64,000 bases of DNA from G963662675 sp963676845 (GTDB lineage Bacteria > Bacteroidota > Bacteroidia > Bacteroidales > Prolixibacteraceae): assembly GCA_963676845.2 (NCBI GenBank), contig CAXXKK010000026.1, positions 57,652 to 121,651 of the forward strand. Direction: 5' to 3'. The position numbers and the translations under genes are program-made. Numbering within the stretch: the stretch's first letter is position 1; each line of letters opens with the position of its first letter. Below, piece by piece: positions 61,853 to 64,000 of the stretch. Below the pieces are notes generated by a model. The model made no database searches. It was not told where the DNA came from and saw only the letters and a program-made list of their open reading frames with translations.

Positions 61853-62527
61853 ATGATTGATTTTGAAAAATTATCCCAATCACCAGTATTTAAAGGACTT
61901 AATCCTGAAAAATTGGGAAAGCTGTTTTTAACCGTTTTTTACCAGGTAAGAAAGTTTGAAAGGAATGAATTGGTGGTTTCTTCAGGAAGCGAATGCACTA
62001 GTTTGGTAATAGTACTTTCCGGAAGTGTAAAAGGGGAGATGGCTGACTATAGTGGAAAAACCATAAAAATTGAAGATATTGAAGCTCCCCGCCCACTGGC
62101 CGCGGCTTTTTTATTTGGTAGCCAGAATAGATATCCGGTATCAGTTATTGCAAACAATTCGGTTGAATTGCTTTTTATCCCCAAAGCCGAGTTTTTAAAA
62201 ATCCTTCAAAAGGAAGAAATGGTATTGACTAATTATCTAAATTCCATTTCCTCTCGTGCCCAGTTTTTGTCACAACGAATTAAGTTTTTATCATTTAGAA
62301 CGATAAGGCAAAAGATTGCACATTACCTGTTAGAATTGGCTGGAGATCGCTTGTCAACTGTAGAGTTCCCTCTTTCGCAGGAACAACTTGCCGAGTTTTT
62401 CGGAGTGACTCGTCCTGCACTTGCCCGGGCTTTAGGTGAGTTGGCTTCAGAAGGATTTATTGATGTGCATCGCAGAACTATTAAGATCTTGAAAAAACAA
62501 CGAATGGGTGAATTGTTGAAAGGGTGA
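61853..62527 (+). CDS. Crp/Fnr-family transcriptional regulator
   Basis: 224 residues from ATG 61853. A cyclic-nucleotide-type sensor domain (about 8-130) contains 'GLNPEKLGKLFL' and 'SECTSLVIVLSGSVKGEM'. The HTH (about 160-220) has 'FPLSQEQLAEFFGVTRPALAR' as recognition region. There is no Cys cluster at the N-terminus, so it is not an oxygen-sensing FNR by that criterion; a haem or other ligand is possible, as in DNR/NnrR-type regulators. Divergent from the ferredoxin-hcp unit, it is the probable activator through the site at 61821. Confidence 0.85.
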   Translation: MIDFEKLSQSPVFKGLNPEKLGKLFLTVFYQVRKFERNELVVSSGSECTSLVIVLSGSVKGEMADYSGKTIKIEDIEAPRPLAAAFLFGSQNRYPVSVIANNSVELLFIPKAEFLKILQKEEMVLTNYLNSISSRAQFLSQRIKFLSFRTIRQKIAHYLLELAGDRLSTVEFPLSQEQLAEFFGVTRPALARALGELASEGFIDVHRRTIKILKKQRMGELLKG

Positions 62528-62529
62528 TT

Positions 62530-63064
62530 TTACGGTGTATGATTTTGCTTATAGCCAATTTGTCGTCTTTCTTGTTGGTCTTCTTTTTTTGAGATTAGTT
62601 CATCCAGATAATTAAACACCAATTCAATGTTTTTATCCTGATTTTGGAGTTTCTTCTTAATTTCTTCAATTTCAAGTTTTAGGTTTAATGTGTCTGTTAG
62701 CATTTCACGGACTTTGGTAAAAATTCTCATAATTTGAATATTAACATGAATTGCTTTTTTCACTGTTTAGTACACTAGATAACATAGCTATCCCTTGTTC
62801 GGTAAAAACCATTGGAAGATATCTTGAACCTCCCCAACTTGAGGTCACAAATTGTGATCTCAAGTTTTCGTTTTCGATTGTAGTTAACACAAACATAAAA
62901 TCTTCAGGAAATCGATTGATATTTCTTTTTACTTGTTGTTTTAACACACGTGTTTCTACACCGTATAATTCAGCTAAATCACGGTCGATCATTACTTTTT
63001 TATCACGGATTAAGTAAATTTTATTAACGATTCTTTCTTCTATTGATAATTCAGTTTCATCCAT
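62530..63064 (-). CDS. ORF6N-domain phage-type regulator, frameshifted
   Basis: About 177 residues when joined. ORF6N domain: 'IYLIRDKKVMIDRDLAELYG', 'LKQQVKRNINRFPEDFMF' and 'MVFTEQGIAMLSSVLNSE'. The T6 run at 62755-62760 carries one surplus base; correcting it joins 'LNSEKAIHVNIQIMRIFTKV', as in homologues. The C-terminus is a coiled coil. Such proteins derive from phage antirepressors and are common single genes in Bacteroidota. Start placed at ATG 63064, since an earlier start would overlap the pgeF gene. Confidence 0.8.
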
Positions 63065-63162
63065 AACGAAATCATGTAAATTATGAATAATAAAATTTAG
63101 TGATTTTTTATTTACATAGTTTGTCCCCATTTTTAGTATCATTACAGGAGAATTAGCGAAAG

Positions 63163-63925
63163 ATGGAATCAATTGAAATAGGGGATAAGCGGTTTTTACA
63201 ATTTTCGAATCTCGAAAAATCAGGCATTTTTCATTTTACCTCTACTAAATCTGGATGGAATGGAAATGCCCGTTTCACAGGTGATTCCCCGAAATTTTAT
63301 CAATCTTACCGGAATGAACTTTCAGAATCATTTCAACTTCAGAAAGAGCAGTTTGTATTTCCAAGACAAGTACATGGCAACAAGGTTGTAATTGTTGATT
63401 CTCCAATGGACGCTGAAGATATTCCGGAAACAGATGCTTTAATTACCGCACAACCAAACCTTTGCATTTGTATACAAACAGCTGATTGTGTTCCAATTCT
63501 TTTATTTGATCCTGCAAAAAAAGTAGCGGCAGCTATCCATGCCGGCTGGCGGGGGAACTGTTGGTAAAATTGTTTCGGAAACGGTTACAATTTTAAGAGA
63601 TCAGTTTCAGGTTGATCCAAAGAATATTTTGGCAGGAATTGGCCCTTCTGCATCCCCTGAAGTTTACGAAGTTGGAGAAGAAGTTATTTCAGAAGTGAAA
63701 CTAAAGTTGAAGAGTTATGATAGACTATTGATAGATTCTTCTGCTAAAGGAAAAGCTTATTTTGATTTATGGAAAGCAAATAAATTATTACTTTTAAGTA
63801 ATGGTTTGATTGAACAAAACATTGAAATAATGGAGCAGTGTTCCATTCAGAACAATATATTTTATTCTGCCAGAAGAGAAGGTTCAGAAACCGGGAGGAT
63901 GGTATCGGGGATTATGATTCAATAA
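63163..63925 (+). CDS. pgeF: Peptidoglycan editing factor / YfiH laccase-domain protein, frameshifted
   Basis: About 253 residues when joined. Zn/Cu ligand motifs of the family are present: 'RQVHGNKVVIVDS' (His), 'IQTADCVPILLFD' (Cys) and 'AAIHAGWRG' (His). 'ILAGIGPSASPEVYEVGEE' follows. The frame breaks at the G5 run 63551-63555; removing one G restores the expected 'AGWRGTVGKIVSETV'. The family edits muropeptides or acts on purine nucleosides. Because the gene is a conserved one and the lesion is in a G homopolymer, a read error is more likely than loss. Confidence 0.86.
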
Positions 63926-63948
63926 AAAAAGAACATTAAACTTGGTTT

Positions 63949-64000
63949 ATGAAAAAAATTCTGTGTCGATTTCTAATTACAGGTCTCCTATTAATGGTAA
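63949..64000 (+). CDS. Start of an exported protein (runs off the window)
   Basis: ATG 63949 opens 17 codons, 'MKKILCRFLITGLLLMV', a signal-peptide-like stretch of basic N-terminus and hydrophobic core. The remainder lies outside. It follows pgeF by 23 bases. Confidence 0.6.
   Translation, partial: MKKILCRFLITGLLLMV

Overview
The window looks like a chromosomal segment of a free-living or marine-type Bacteroidota, plausibly near the Marinilabiliales/Bacteroidales. The evidence is moderate-to-low GC, recurrent TAnnTTTG -7 promoter boxes, few Shine-Dalgarno sites, and Bacteroidota-typical families: DUF2723 and GH3 proteins, LytTR regulators, TonB receptors with a carboxypeptidase-like leader domain, and a DUF6427 membrane protein. 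No complete rRNA or tRNA gene was recognised.

Region 1 (1-6540) is the right part of an integrated mobile element. It holds a truncated DUF927-type primase/helicase, a small excisionase-like HTH protein, a divergent XRE repressor with palindromic operators between them, unknown small proteins, a putAbiC-type abortive-infection candidate, a Fic AMP-transferase and a tyrosine integrase. It ends at a probable attachment site that resembles the 3' end of a tRNA-Leu.

Region 2 (6841-14207) is a CusABC-like heavy-metal tripartite efflux operon led by a small HYC/CC/PP-type protein. Region 3 (14276-21157) has a ferredoxin-nitroreductase, a VOC protein, a TonB receptor, a class IV aminotransferase and an arsEFG-like thioredoxin/permease trio.

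Region 4 (21325-41729) is core genome. It includes a DUF2723 membrane protein, a polysaccharide deacetylase, purD, a carbamoyltransferase, a deoxynucleoside kinase, a GH3 protein, cvpA, tyrS, a polysaccharide chain-length/O-antigen ligase pair, efp, tsaB, a LytTR regulator and a kinase/phosphatase pair.

Region 5 (41744-55205) is a cobalamin salvage and uptake regulon, all on the minus strand: cbiB, cobQ, cobC, cobS, cobT, cobU, a DUF4430 protein, a PKD/beta-propeller lipoprotein, a BtuB-like receptor, then btuD, btuC, an ATP:corrinoid adenosyltransferase and btuF. Two cobalamin riboswitches, each with its own -7 box, control the two transcripts. Outer-membrane capture, inner-membrane import, adenosylation and nucleotide-loop assembly are therefore encoded together.

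Region 6 (55375-64000) has a trypsin-like lipoprotein, a small TolQ/ExbB-like protein, a LytS/LytTR two-component pair, and a Crp-type regulator divergent from a ferredoxin protein plus hydroxylamine reductase (hcp) unit. A palindromic operator lies between them. An ORF6N protein, pgeF/yfiH and the start of a further gene follow.

Two features stand out. First, a dispersed 42-bp tandem repeat family occurs at two loci in opposite orientation (19216-19580 and 58736-59019); both copies share a 46-bp terminal tail. Second, six genes carry single-base frameshifts, every one at a homopolymer run, which suggests sequencing error more than real decay.
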